64,000 nucleotides of DNA from Sporichthya brevicatena (GTDB lineage Bacteria > Actinomycetota > Actinomycetes > Sporichthyales > Sporichthyaceae): contig NZ_BAAAHE010000023.1 of the NCBI RefSeq assembly GCF_039525035.1, positions 1-64,000 of the forward strand, given 5' to 3'. Below, piece by piece: positions 16,108-25,060 of this stretch (within the stretch, counting starts at the first letter, position 1; every line of letters starts with the position of its first letter). The notes under the pieces were generated by a model. It worked only from the letters and a program-made list of their open reading frames with translations, made no database searches and was not told the DNA's origin. Position numbers and translations under genes: made by a program.

Positions 16108-17262
16108 TCAGAAGCTCCGCGGCATGCCCAACGACTCGGCGACGAAGTTGAGCGCCATCTCGTTGGCGATGGGGGCCAACCGGTAGAGCCGGGTCTTCCG
16201 CCAGTTCCGGTTGACCCCGCACTCCAGGGTGTATCCGATGCCGCCCATCACCTGCATGCCGAGATCGCACGCGGTGAAGCAGTTCTCGGCGGCGACCGCC
16301 TTCGCGGCGGTCGCCTCCGGCCCGCACTCGAGGCCCTGGCTCTGCATCCAGGCGGCGCGGTAGACCATCAGCCGCGCCTGCTCGATCAGAAGGTGCATGC
16401 GGGCGACCGAGTGCTGCACCGACTGAAAGCGATCGATCGTGCCGCCGAACGCGTCACGCTGCCCGGCGTAGACGAGCACCTCGTCCAACGCCGCCTGCGC
16501 CCACCCGAGGCAGAGCGCAGCGGTGCCGATGCGCTCATGGTTGAGCATCCCGATGAGCTGGTAGAACCCGCGGTCGACCTCACCGATCACGGCGTCGCCG
16601 CCCACCCGCACGCCGTCGTAGCTGACGATGTTGGTGTCCTCGCCGGACAGCACCTCGATCGGGTCGATGGCGACACCGGCAGCGTCGGTGTCGACCAGGA
16701 ACAGCGTGACTCCGTAGGCCTTCTTGCCGTCGCGAGGCGCGCTGGTACGAGCGGCCACGATGAGGTGGTGGGCCGATCGGGCGGCCGAGGTGAAGATCTT
16801 GCCGCCCTCGATCACCCAGTCCTCTCCGTCCCGGGTCGCCGTCGTCCGCATGGCGCCGAGCACGTCCGTCCCACCACCGGGTTCGGTGAGCGAGAGCGCA
16901 AACCGCCGCCGCCCGGCGACGAGCTCGGGGAGCAGCACCTTCTTCTGCGCCTCGGACCCGGCCGACGCAAGCAGGTGACCGCCGAAGCACATGGTCGGGA
17001 ACAGCGGGCCGATCACGTCGCCGGCGGCGGACGCCGCCTCCACCACGAGCACCGTGTCGAGCAGATCACCTCCGGAGCCGCCGTACTCCGGGTCGATCCC
17101 GATCCCGAGCCACCCCGCACCGGCGAACTTCTGCCAGACGTCCTCGCGGTGCTCCCCCGCCTTCGAGCAGGCAGCGATCTCCTCCGGCGGGCACTCCTTG
17201 CGGACGAAGCCGCGAACGGCGTCCTGCAGCATCCGCTGCTCGTCGCTGAGCATGAAGTCCAT
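16108..17262 (-). CDS. Acyl-CoA dehydrogenase
   Basis: This is a 384-residue FAD-dependent acyl-CoA dehydrogenase. The FAD and substrate segment LTEPGGGTD is near residue 126. The usual C-terminal YEGT motif is absent (LYRLAPIANEM instead). Glu243 in NHERIG occupies the helix-G position used as catalytic base by long-chain and isovaleryl-CoA dehydrogenases, so it may still be active. The ATG at 17262 has AGAAGGG upstream. It is divergent from a CoA transferase gene, with a GntR-type operator between them. It would introduce the alpha-beta double bond of an acyl-CoA. Confidence 0.9.
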   Translation of the reverse strand: MDFMLSDEQRMLQDAVRGFVRKECPPEEIAACSKAGEHREDVWQKFAGAGWLGIGIDPEYGGSGGDLLDTVLVVEAASAAGDVIGPLFPTMCFGGHLLASAGSEAQKKVLLPELVAGRRRFALSLTEPGGGTDVLGAMRTTATRDGEDWVIEGGKIFTSAARSAHHLIVAARTSAPRDGKKAYGVTLFLVDTDAAGVAIDPIEVLSGEDTNIVSYDGVRVGGDAVIGEVDRGFYQLIGMLNHERIGTAALCLGWAQAALDEVLVYAGQRDAFGGTIDRFQSVQHSVARMHLLIEQARLMVYRAAWMQSQGLECGPEATAAKAVAAENCFTACDLGMQVMGGIGYTLECGVNRNWRKTRLYRLAPIANEMALNFVAESLGMPRSF

Positions 17263-17319
17263 GCGCTGCCCTTCTCACACTGCCCGACCGATTCGGTCCA
17301 ATGATATACATCCACGACG

Positions 17320-17334
17320 ACTGTCCGACCTTAA
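17320..17334 (-). promoter_or_regulatory. GntR-type operator between acyl-CoA dehydrogenase and CoA transferase
   Basis: The sequence reads ACTGTCCGACCTTAA on the plus strand; on the minus strand it matches the TTAAGGTCGGACAGT form of the shared operator. The core is at 17323-17329, 60 bp before the dehydrogenase start and 16 bp before the transferase start, so it could control both genes. Confidence 0.72.
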
Positions 17335-17345
17335 CAGGAGACCTC

Positions 17346-18482
17346 ATGCCGGGACCACTCGCAGGGATTCGAGTCGTGGAGATCGCCGGTCTCGGACCGG
17401 CACCGTTCGCCGCGATGGTGCTGGCTGATCTCGGCGCCGACGTCATCTCGGTCGACCGGGCGGCCTGGGTCGGCACGGACGAACCGATGGACGTGCTTCG
17501 CCGGGGGCGCCGCTCGATCGCGGTCGATCTGAAACACCCTCAGGGAGCGGAGACCGTGCTCCGTCTGATCGAGCACGCCGACGTTGTGCTGGAGGGGTTC
17601 CGGCCCGGGGTGGCCGAGCGGCTCGGAATCGGACCGGAGACCTGCCAGACGCGCAATCCCGCTCTCGTCTACGGACGCATGACCGGCTGGGGCCAGGACG
17701 GGCCGCTGGCCAAGGTCGCCGGGCACGACATCAACTACATCGCGATCGCCGGCGCGCTCCAGCCCATCGGCCGCGACGGTGAGCCACCGGTGCCGCCGCT
17801 CAACCTGCTCGGTGACTTCGGTGGCGGCGGCATGCTGCTCGCGCTCGGGGTACTGGCCGCGTTGCAGGAGCGGAACACCTCCGGGATCGGGCAGGTGGTG
17901 GACGCCGCGATGGTCGACGGCACCGCACTGCTGCTCAGCTTCCTGCACGACCAGCGCCACGTCGGCCTGTGGTCGGACGAGCGGTCCAGCAACTACATCG
18001 ACACCGCTGCCCCCTACTACGACGTGTACGAGACGTCCGACGGGCTCTACATGGCCGTCGGCGCGATCGAGCCGCAGTTCTACGCCGAACTGCTCCGGTT
18101 GCTGGAGCTCGACCCGGCGACCCTGCCCGACCAGGAGGACCGATCGGCCTGGCCGGAGCTGAAGAAGCTCTTCGCCGACATCTTCCGGTGCCGCACCCGC
18201 GCCCAGTGGTGCTCAGTCTTCGACGGCACCGAGTCCTGCGTGACGCCGGTCCTGGCACCGCGCGAGGTGGCCGACTACCCGCACACGGCCGCGCGCGAGG
18301 GAATGATCGCGGTCGGCGACCGGACGCTGCCGGCCCCGGCCCCACGGTTCAGCCGTTCGCGGCCGGGCGTGCCGTCGGCGCCGCCGCGACCCGGTCAGGA
18401 CACCGTCCGGGTCCTCGCCGAGGCAGGTTTCGACGACAACGCGATCCGCGGGCTGATCGCGTCGGGCGCGGTTGCGGGCTGA
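17346..18482 (+). CDS. CaiB/BaiF CoA transferase (alpha-methylacyl-CoA racemase-like)
   Basis: This is a 378-residue family III CoA-transferase superfamily member. The order GHDINYIA (His near 128) and LLGDFGGGG (Asp near 156) matches the His/Asp pair of alpha-methylacyl-CoA racemases, so racemisation of a 2-methyl acyl-CoA is as likely as CoA transfer. I chose the ATG at 17346, where homology starts (PLAGIRVVEIAGLGPAPF); a 15-residue extension is open upstream but overlaps the operator. Epimerising a methyl branch would suit branched isoprenoid chains. Confidence 0.87.
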   Translation: MPGPLAGIRVVEIAGLGPAPFAAMVLADLGADVISVDRAAWVGTDEPMDVLRRGRRSIAVDLKHPQGAETVLRLIEHADVVLEGFRPGVAERLGIGPETCQTRNPALVYGRMTGWGQDGPLAKVAGHDINYIAIAGALQPIGRDGEPPVPPLNLLGDFGGGGMLLALGVLAALQERNTSGIGQVVDAAMVDGTALLLSFLHDQRHVGLWSDERSSNYIDTAAPYYDVYETSDGLYMAVGAIEPQFYAELLRLLELDPATLPDQEDRSAWPELKKLFADIFRCRTRAQWCSVFDGTESCVTPVLAPREVADYPHTAAREGMIAVGDRTLPAPAPRFSRSRPGVPSAPPRPGQDTVRVLAEAGFDDNAIRGLIASGAVAG

Positions 18483-18523
18483 GCGAGCGAGCTCAGCGCG
18501 GGGCCGGCCGACGCGAGCCCGGG

Positions 18524-20119
18524 CTACATCCGGAAGACGCCGTAGCCCGGTGCGCCCTTCACCTCGGCCGAGTGGGTCGCCGACAGTGCAACGCCCAGGA
18601 CGTGCCGGGTGTCGCGGGGGTCGATGATCCCGTCGTCGTAGATCCGCGCGGTGTTCCAGATCGCGGTGGACTCGTTCTCGATCTGCGCCTCGATGGTTTG
18701 CTTCATCTGCTCGTCGGCCGCTTCGTCGAACGGCTTGCCCTGCGAGGCCGCCGACTGCCGGGCGACGATCGACAACACCCCGGCGAGCTGGGGCCCGCCC
18801 ATCACGGCGACCCGGGCGGTCGGCCAGGAGAAGGCGAAGCGGGGGTTGTACGGCCGGCCGGACATGCCGTAGTTGCCCGCCCCGTAGGACGCACCCGCCA
18901 TGAGGGCGATGTGCGGCACCGTGCTGTTCGCCACCGCGTTGATCATCTTGGCGCCGTCCTTCACGATGCCTTTGCGCTCGTACTCGGCACCGACGATGAA
19001 CCCCGTGCAGTTGTGGAGGAAGATCAGCGGCTGGTCCATCTGGTTCGCCAACTGGATGAACTGAGCCGCCTTCTCCGCCTCCTCGGAGAACAGCACGCCC
19101 GCCTGATTGGCCAGGATGCCGACCAGGTAGCCGTGGATCCGCGCCCATCCGCAGATCAGGGCCGGTCCGTAGTTCGACTTGAACTCGTCGAACTCGCTGC
19201 CGTCGACGACCCGCGCCAGTACCTCGCGCACGTCGAACGGCACCTTCGGATCGGCCGAGGCGATACCCAGGAGCTCCTCGGGGTCCTCCAGCGGTTCGGT
19301 GACCGGGCCGGGAGCCGGCCCGAGCTTGCGCCAGCCGAGGTGAGCCACGATGTCGCGCGCGATGCGAATGCCGTCCATCTCGTCGACGGCCAGGTAGTCG
19401 CAGACGCCGGAGGTCCGGGCGTGCATCTCCGCCCCGCCCAGCGTCTCGTCGTCAGAATCCTCACCGGTGGCCATCTTGACCAGCGGCGGGCCACCGAGGA
19501 ACACCTTGCTCTGACCCTTGATCAGGATCGTGTAGTCACTCATCCCCGGCACGTAGGCGCCGCCCGCGGTCGCGTTGCCGAAGACGAGGGCGATGCTCGG
19601 GACGCCGGCCGCGGACATCTGCGTGAGGTGCCGGAACTGATTGCCGCCGCGCAGATAGAACTCCCCCTGGCTGGGGAGGTCGGCACCACCGGACTCCACC
19701 AGGAAGATCAGCGGCAACCGGTTCTCCCGGCAGATGTCCATCGCGCGCAGGATCTTGGTGACCGAGATCGGGTTGATCGCGCCGCCGCGCACGGTCGGGT
19801 CATTGGCGATGATCACGCACTCGGCCCCGGAGACGACGCCGATCGCGGTGACCACACTCGCCCCGGTCGGGAACGAGGTGCCCGCCGCCGCCAACGGTGA
19901 CAGCTCGACCAGCGGACTGCCCAGGTCGACCAGGAGTTCGATGCGCTCGCGGGGCAGCATGCGCCCGCGGGCCCGGTGCCGTTCCACGTACTTCGGTCCC
20001 CCACCACCGAGAGCGCCGTCCAGGTGCCCCTGCAGTTCTTTGAGCGCGTGCTCGACCACCTGCCGATTGGCGGCGTAACTGCGCGATCGGGGGTCGACGG
20101 TGCTCCTGAGACGCTGCAT
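18524..20119 (-). CDS. Acyl-CoA carboxylase beta subunit (methylcrotonyl/geranyl-CoA type)
   Basis: This 531-residue carboxyltransferase subunit transfers CO2 from biotin to an acyl-CoA. The carboxyltransferase N half carries VESGGADLPSQ and GNATAGGAYVPGMSDY; the C half has GNYGMSGRPYNPRF. The segment GQSKVFLGGPPLVKMATGE marks the methylcrotonyl-CoA (LiuB/MccB) and geranyl-CoA (AtuC) group rather than the propionyl-CoA group. I chose the ATG at 20119, where homology begins; the 15-residue extension runs into the promoter. It is divergent from its biotin-carrying partner with one operator between them, instead of being in one operon. Confidence 0.9.
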   Translation of the reverse strand: MQRLRSTVDPRSRSYAANRQVVEHALKELQGHLDGALGGGGPKYVERHRARGRMLPRERIELLVDLGSPLVELSPLAAAGTSFPTGASVVTAIGVVSGAECVIIANDPTVRGGAINPISVTKILRAMDICRENRLPLIFLVESGGADLPSQGEFYLRGGNQFRHLTQMSAAGVPSIALVFGNATAGGAYVPGMSDYTILIKGQSKVFLGGPPLVKMATGEDSDDETLGGAEMHARTSGVCDYLAVDEMDGIRIARDIVAHLGWRKLGPAPGPVTEPLEDPEELLGIASADPKVPFDVREVLARVVDGSEFDEFKSNYGPALICGWARIHGYLVGILANQAGVLFSEEAEKAAQFIQLANQMDQPLIFLHNCTGFIVGAEYERKGIVKDGAKMINAVANSTVPHIALMAGASYGAGNYGMSGRPYNPRFAFSWPTARVAVMGGPQLAGVLSIVARQSAASQGKPFDEAADEQMKQTIEAQIENESTAIWNTARIYDDGIIDPRDTRHVLGVALSATHSAEVKGAPGYGVFRM

Positions 20120-20165
20120 GGCTCCCCGATCGGTCGTTGCGCGGTCCGGTTCTTGGCAATTCAAC

Positions 20166-20181
20166 CATTGTCCGACATTAT
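20166..20181 (-). promoter_or_regulatory. GntR-type operator between the carboxylase subunit genes
   Basis: CATTGTCCGACATTAT contains the perfect palindrome TGTC-C-GACA (core 20170-20176). It lies 50 bp before the beta-subunit start and 34 bp before the alpha-subunit start, so one site can serve both divergent genes. Confidence 0.75.
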
Positions 20182-20210
20182 GCTGCCAGTCGCCTCTCGT
20201 CGGAGTCCAT

Positions 20211-22196
20211 GTGTTTCAGTTCGTTCTGATCGCCAACCGGGGCGAGATCGCGCGCCGCATCGCCCGGACGTGCCGGGAGTTGGGCGTCGGGGTGGGGGCC
20301 GTGTACTCGGACCCGGACGCCGACGCGCTGCACGTCCGCGAGGCCGACCTCGCGGTTCGGCTGCCCGGTGCCACCGCGGCCGAGACCTACCTCGACATCG
20401 ACCTGGTGATCGCGGCCGCGCGACGGATGGGCGCCGACGCCCTGCATCCCGGCTACGGCTTCCTGGCCGAGAACGCCACGTTCGCGCAACGCTGCGCCGA
20501 CGCGGGCATCACGTTCATCGGCCCCTCCCCCGCCGCGATCGCCTCGATGGGTTCCAAGACCGAGGCCAAGCGCACCATGGCCGACGCCGGCGTTCCGTTG
20601 CTCCCCTCCGCCTACCTCAACGACGACGTGGGCGACCCGAGCGAGTTGATCGCCGCGGCCGAGCGCGTCGGCTACCCGCTGCTGGTGAAGGCCAGCGCGG
20701 GTGGGGGCGGCAAGGCGATGCGGATCGTCCACGACCCGTCCACGCTGGCCGACGACGTTGCGGCCTGCCGCCGGGAGGCGAGCGGCGCGTTCGGCGACGA
20801 CACCGTGTTCCTGGAGCGCTACCTCGTCGGCGCCCGGCATGTCGAGATCCAGGTGTTCGGCGATCAGTACGGTCAGGTCGTCCACCTCGGCGAGCGGGAG
20901 TGCTCGGTCCAGCGGCGCTACCAGAAGGTGCTGGAGGAGGCCCCGTCCCCGGCCGTCGACACCGAACTACGACAGAACATGGGCGCGGCCGCGGTGGCCG
21001 CAGCCAAGGCGATCGACTACGTCGGCGCCGGGACCGTCGAGTTCCTGCTCGACGCCGACGGCCGCTACTACTTCCTCGAGATGAACACCCGGCTCCAGGT
21101 TGAGCATCCGGTCACCGAGCTCACCACCGGTCTGGACCTGGTGCGCCTGCAGTTGCTGGTGGCCGCCGGCGAGCGGCTCCCGGAGGACCTGTGGGACCTG
21201 ACCACCACCGGTCACGCGATCGAGGCCCGGCTCAATGCCGAGGACGTCGAAGCCGGCTTCCTGCCGGCCTCCGGGCACCTGATCCGATTCGCCGTTCCGG
21301 AGCGGCCGGGCCTCCGCGTGGACACCGGGGTCGGGTCGGGATCCGAGGTCTCGATCCACTACGACTCGATGCTTGCCAAGGTGATTGTGCACGCCCCGAC
21401 CCGCGGCGAGGCGGCGGCCGCGCTGGCCAGTGCCCTTCAGCACGCCTGCATCGACGGCGTGACCTCGAACCGGGACCTGCTCGTCGGCGTGCTGCGCGAC
21501 GCCGACTACCGTGCCGGCGCCACCACCACCGGCTTCCTCGAAGAACACGACCCCGTCCGCCTCTCCCGGCAGGGGCGCGCGCCGCTCGACCGGGCTCGCC
21601 CCGCTTATCTCGCCGCCGCCGGCCTCGCCGTGCTGGAGCGCAGCCGCGCCGAGGCGCGGGTGCTCAGCAGCGTCCCGGCCGGCTTCCGCTCGACACCGTC
21701 GCAGCCGCAACAGCTCGAGCTGGTGGACGCCGGTACCGCGGTCTCCGTGGAGATCCGCCCGTTGCGCCGGGGGTTCGAGATCGCGCTGGACTCCGAGCCA
21801 CTCGAGCTCGAGGTGCACCGGAGCACCCCCGCGGGGAGCGAGATCACCCTCGACGAGATCCGACGACGCCTCACCGTGGAGTTCGAGCAATCGCGGATCT
21901 ACGTCAGCGGGCCGGAAGGCGTCCTGCCGCTCGCTCTGCGCAGCCGCTTCGCCGACCCGCAGGACCAGATAGAGGCCGGCTCGCTGGTCGCCCCGATGCC
22001 CGGCACGGCCGTGCGGGTCCTGGCGACCGAGGGGGCACAGGTGGCCGCCGGCGACCCGCTCGTCGTGCTGGAGGCGATGAAGATGGAGCACACCATCCGG
22101 GCGACCGCCGCGGCGGTCGTGGCTGCGGTCCGGGTGAAGACCGGTGATCAGGTCAACACCGGCGAGGTGCTGGTCGTCCTGGAGGAGGAGACATGA
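20211..22196 (+). CDS. Biotin-dependent acyl-CoA carboxylase alpha subunit (biotin carboxylase + BCCP)
   Basis: This 661-residue subunit combines a biotin carboxylase domain (residues 1-445, beginning FVLIANRGEIARR, with the Gly-rich ATP loop KASAGGGGKAM near 160 and EMNTRLQVEHPV near 290) with a C-terminal biotin carrier domain. The biotinyl Lys is about residue 624 in EAMKMEH. It supplies carboxybiotin to the divergent beta subunit. I chose the GTG at 20211, with GGAG 5 bases upstream. The stop overlaps the start of the acyl-CoA ligase gene. The arrangement resembles AtuF or LiuD with a partner; the middle BT-like region (450-580) is diverged. Confidence 0.92.
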   Translation: MFQFVLIANRGEIARRIARTCRELGVGVGAVYSDPDADALHVREADLAVRLPGATAAETYLDIDLVIAAARRMGADALHPGYGFLAENATFAQRCADAGITFIGPSPAAIASMGSKTEAKRTMADAGVPLLPSAYLNDDVGDPSELIAAAERVGYPLLVKASAGGGGKAMRIVHDPSTLADDVAACRREASGAFGDDTVFLERYLVGARHVEIQVFGDQYGQVVHLGERECSVQRRYQKVLEEAPSPAVDTELRQNMGAAAVAAAKAIDYVGAGTVEFLLDADGRYYFLEMNTRLQVEHPVTELTTGLDLVRLQLLVAAGERLPEDLWDLTTTGHAIEARLNAEDVEAGFLPASGHLIRFAVPERPGLRVDTGVGSGSEVSIHYDSMLAKVIVHAPTRGEAAAALASALQHACIDGVTSNRDLLVGVLRDADYRAGATTTGFLEEHDPVRLSRQGRAPLDRARPAYLAAAGLAVLERSRAEARVLSSVPAGFRSTPSQPQQLELVDAGTAVSVEIRPLRRGFEIALDSEPLELEVHRSTPAGSEITLDEIRRRLTVEFEQSRIYVSGPEGVLPLALRSRFADPQDQIEAGSLVAPMPGTAVRVLATEGAQVAAGDPLVVLEAMKMEHTIRATAAAVVAAVRVKTGDQVNTGEVLVVLEEET

Positions 22197-23788
22197 GCCG
22201 AGGAGCGGCCCTGGGCGTACCGTCCGACGAGCTGCTGGGCATGACCCTGGGCGAGGTGCTCGCGGCCCACACCCGGGCGCACCCCGACCTGCCCTATCTC
22301 CGCGTCGACGGCGTCGACCACACCTACGCCGAGCTCTGGGCCCGGTCCGGCAGCGTGGCGACCGCGCTGGCTCGCCGCGGGCTGCGCCGGGGCGACCGGG
22401 TCACCACATGGCTCCCCAACGGGATCGAGTGGGTGGTCAGCGCGCTGGCCCTGGCGCGACTCGGAGTGGTCAACGTCCTCACCAACTCCCGCTTCCGATC
22501 CCGGGAGGTGGGCGCCCTGGTGGCCCGGTCCGGCTCGCGCGGGATGATCACCGAGTTCGCGCCGGACGGGGACTTCGCCGCCGAACTCGGAGACAGTTCC
22601 GCATTGGAGTGGACCGTCGCGATCAACACCGATTGGGCTGATCTGACGGCAACTCAGCCGGCCGACGACGAGGTGACCGCCGCGGCCAGCGGCTTGACGC
22701 CGCAGGACACGCTGTACGTCATCTACACCTCCGGCACGACGGGGCTGTCCAAGGGCAGCATGACCCGCCAGGGGCCCGCGCTGAAGAACGCCTTCAACAG
22801 CGGTGTCCGGATGGGATTCACCGACGACGACCGGCTCCTCTGCTTCCTGCCGATGTCGCACACCTTCGGCGCGGTGAACGCATTCCTGAACACGTTCACC
22901 CACGGTGCCCGGCTGGACCTGGAGCGGGACTTCGAGCCGAAGGTGGTGCTCGACGCCATCTCCGACCGCGGCGTCACCGCGATCTTCGGTGTTCCGACGC
23001 ACTACACGATGCTGGTCAGCGAGTACCGCAGCGCCGGCGGCACCCACGACGTGAGCACCCTGACGAAGGGGTGCATCGCGGGCGGGGTGATCGCACCCGA
23101 ACTCAGCGAGGCCCTCGAGTCCGAGCTGACGATCACCGGCCTGACCCAGGCCTACGGGATGACCGAGTCCACGGCTCTGATCAGCCAGGCCCGTTGGGAC
23201 GACCCGATCGAGGTGCGCATCGGCACGACCGGGAAGGCTATGCCCGATGTGCAGGTGCGCCTGGTGGACGGCGAGACCGGCGCCGAGGTGGCCGTGGGCC
23301 GGCCTGGTGACATCCTGATCGGCGGCTTCGGCGTGCATGCCGGTTACCTGGGTATGGACCGGGACCCGTCGATGCGTGACGACGGCTGGTGGAGCACCGG
23401 CGACATCGGATCTCTCGACGAGGCCGGCAATCTCACGATCCTCGGCCGGTCGAAGGACATGTACAAGACCAGCGGGTTCAACGTCTACCCGGCCGAGGTC
23501 GAGGCGTTCCTGGTCCGGCACCCGAGCATTGCCGAAGCAGCGATCGTCGGGATCCCCCACCCGATCAAGTCGGAGACCGGCGTCGCGTTCCTGATCCCGT
23601 CGCCCGGGTGCACGATCGACGAAGCGGACGTGCACGCCTTTGCCCGCAGCGGGATGGCCGGCTACAAGGTGCCGGATCATTTCCTGGTGGTCGAGGATTT
23701 CCCGCGCAGCTCCGCCACCCTGAAGATTCAGAAGCACGAGTTGCGCGCTCAGGCGATCGACCAGCTGGCGGACCCGAGCAGTCAGTGA
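22193..23788 (+). CDS. AMP-forming acyl-CoA ligase
   Basis: This 531-residue ANL-superfamily enzyme activates a carboxylic acid to its CoA thioester via an acyl-AMP. The phosphate-binding motif YTSGTTGLSKGS is near residue 177, STGDIG and GRSKDMYKTSG lie in the C half, and the catalytic Lys is 511 in ATLKIQK. The ATG overlaps the carboxylase stop by 4 bases. The last 7 bases overlap the convergent RibBA gene. Its linkage to the carboxylase suggests that it loads the acid whose CoA ester is later carboxylated, like AtuH. Confidence 0.9.
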   Translation: MSRGAALGVPSDELLGMTLGEVLAAHTRAHPDLPYLRVDGVDHTYAELWARSGSVATALARRGLRRGDRVTTWLPNGIEWVVSALALARLGVVNVLTNSRFRSREVGALVARSGSRGMITEFAPDGDFAAELGDSSALEWTVAINTDWADLTATQPADDEVTAAASGLTPQDTLYVIYTSGTTGLSKGSMTRQGPALKNAFNSGVRMGFTDDDRLLCFLPMSHTFGAVNAFLNTFTHGARLDLERDFEPKVVLDAISDRGVTAIFGVPTHYTMLVSEYRSAGGTHDVSTLTKGCIAGGVIAPELSEALESELTITGLTQAYGMTESTALISQARWDDPIEVRIGTTGKAMPDVQVRLVDGETGAEVAVGRPGDILIGGFGVHAGYLGMDRDPSMRDDGWWSTGDIGSLDEAGNLTILGRSKDMYKTSGFNVYPAEVEAFLVRHPSIAEAAIVGIPHPIKSETGVAFLIPSPGCTIDEADVHAFARSGMAGYKVPDHFLVVEDFPRSSATLKIQKHELRAQAIDQLADPSSQ

Positions 23789-25059
23789 GCCGTCGGCCGT
23801 GAGCAGGTCGGGTCCGTGCCGAGATCCAGCGAGTGACCCATCCGGTCGCGCTTGGTCCGCAGGTACCTGATGTTGTCGGCCGTCACGACCGGCCGGGTGG
23901 ACACGCGGTCGACGAGTTCGAGATCGAATCCCGCCAGGCCGCCGTACTTCTGCGGATTGTTCGAGATCAGTCGGATCCGGTGGACGCCGAGATCGGCGAG
24001 CATGGCAGCGCCGATGCCGTACTCGCGGGAGTCGACCGGGAGCCCGAGTGCGATGTTGGCGTCCAACGTGTCGTAGCCACGTTCCTGCAGCGCGTAGGCC
24101 TGGAGTTTGTGCCCGAGACCGATCCCGCGGCCTTCATGGCCACGGAGGTAGATCACGACCCCGGCGCCTTCGGCCGCGATCAGATCGAGTGCCTGCTGCA
24201 ACTGCTCACCGCAGTCACAGCGACCCGAGCCGAACACGTCCCCCGTCAGGCACTCACTGTGGACCCGGACGAGCGCTCCCCGCGGATCGGCGTCCGCGAC
24301 GGCCAGATCGCCCAGCGTCAGGGCGATGTGCTCGATGCCGTCGGCCGCGCTGCGATAGGTGGTGGCGACGAACCGGTTCCCGCCGACCGGCAGTTGCGCA
24401 CGGCCGGTCCGCGCGATCAAGCCCGCGTTGCGCCGTCGTTCCCGGACGAGGTCGTCGACGTGCACGAAGGTCAACCCGTGGCGCTCGGCAAACTCCCGAG
24501 CCTGCACTCCCGCCATGGGGACCCCGTCGTCACCGACCAGCTCGGTGATCACGGCCACCTCACCGGCCCCGGCCAGCGCCAGCAGGTCGACCGCCGCTTC
24601 GGTGTGCCCTGCGCGTTTCAGCACTCCGCCGGGCCGGGCGCGAAGGGGAAAGATGTGGCCGGGACGCCGCAGCTCGGCCGGCGAGGTCGCCGGGTCGGCC
24701 AGCGCCCGGACCGTTCTCACCCGATCGGCCGCGGAGATGCCCGTCCCCGTGCCGATGTGATCCACCGTCACCGTGAACGCGGTGCCATGGTTGTCCGTGC
24801 TGGCGGCCACCATCAACGGTAGGTCGAGTTCGTCCGCCCGCCGGTCGGCCATCGGAGTGCAGACGATGCCGCTGCCGTGACGCAGGAAGAACGTCATCTG
24901 CTCGACGGTGATGGCCGACGCCGCCATGATCAGGTCGGCCTCGTTCTCCCGGTCGTGCTCGTCGGCAACGACGACCATCCCGCCCTGAGCAAGCACCGCC
25001 ACGGCCTGCCGGATCGCGGACGGGCACCCATCCGCACCCTGCGCCGTTGTTGCCACCAC
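23782..25059 (-). CDS. ribBA: Bifunctional riboflavin enzyme RibBA (DHBP synthase / GTP cyclohydrolase II)
   Basis: This 425-residue fusion makes the two precursors of riboflavin. The RibB half (1-205) has DEHDRENEAD (the family usually has ENEGD) and GHTEAAVDL near 151. The RibA half has zinc ligands Cys270, Cys281 and Cys283 in SECLTGD and GRCDCGEQ, and the YLRGHEGRGIGL loop. It starts with GTG one base after the stop of the acyl-CoA dehydrogenase and is the last gene of a P450 operon, not of a rib operon. This placement suggests extra flavin supply for the many flavoenzymes encoded here. It could be a second copy beside a housekeeping one. Confidence 0.92.
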   Translation of the reverse strand: MVATTAQGADGCPSAIRQAVAVLAQGGMVVVADEHDRENEADLIMAASAITVEQMTFFLRHGSGIVCTPMADRRADELDLPLMVAASTDNHGTAFTVTVDHIGTGTGISAADRVRTVRALADPATSPAELRRPGHIFPLRARPGGVLKRAGHTEAAVDLLALAGAGEVAVITELVGDDGVPMAGVQAREFAERHGLTFVHVDDLVRERRRNAGLIARTGRAQLPVGGNRFVATTYRSAADGIEHIALTLGDLAVADADPRGALVRVHSECLTGDVFGSGRCDCGEQLQQALDLIAAEGAGVVIYLRGHEGRGIGLGHKLQAYALQERGYDTLDANIALGLPVDSREYGIGAAMLADLGVHRIRLISNNPQKYGGLAGFDLELVDRVSTRPVVTADNIRYLRTKRDRMGHSLDLGTDPTCSRPTAH

Positions 25060-25060
25060 G

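Noticed and set aside
22148-23737. A 529-codon minus-strand frame over the acyl-CoA ligase
   Set aside because: The plus strand has all ANL motifs; the antisense translation has none.
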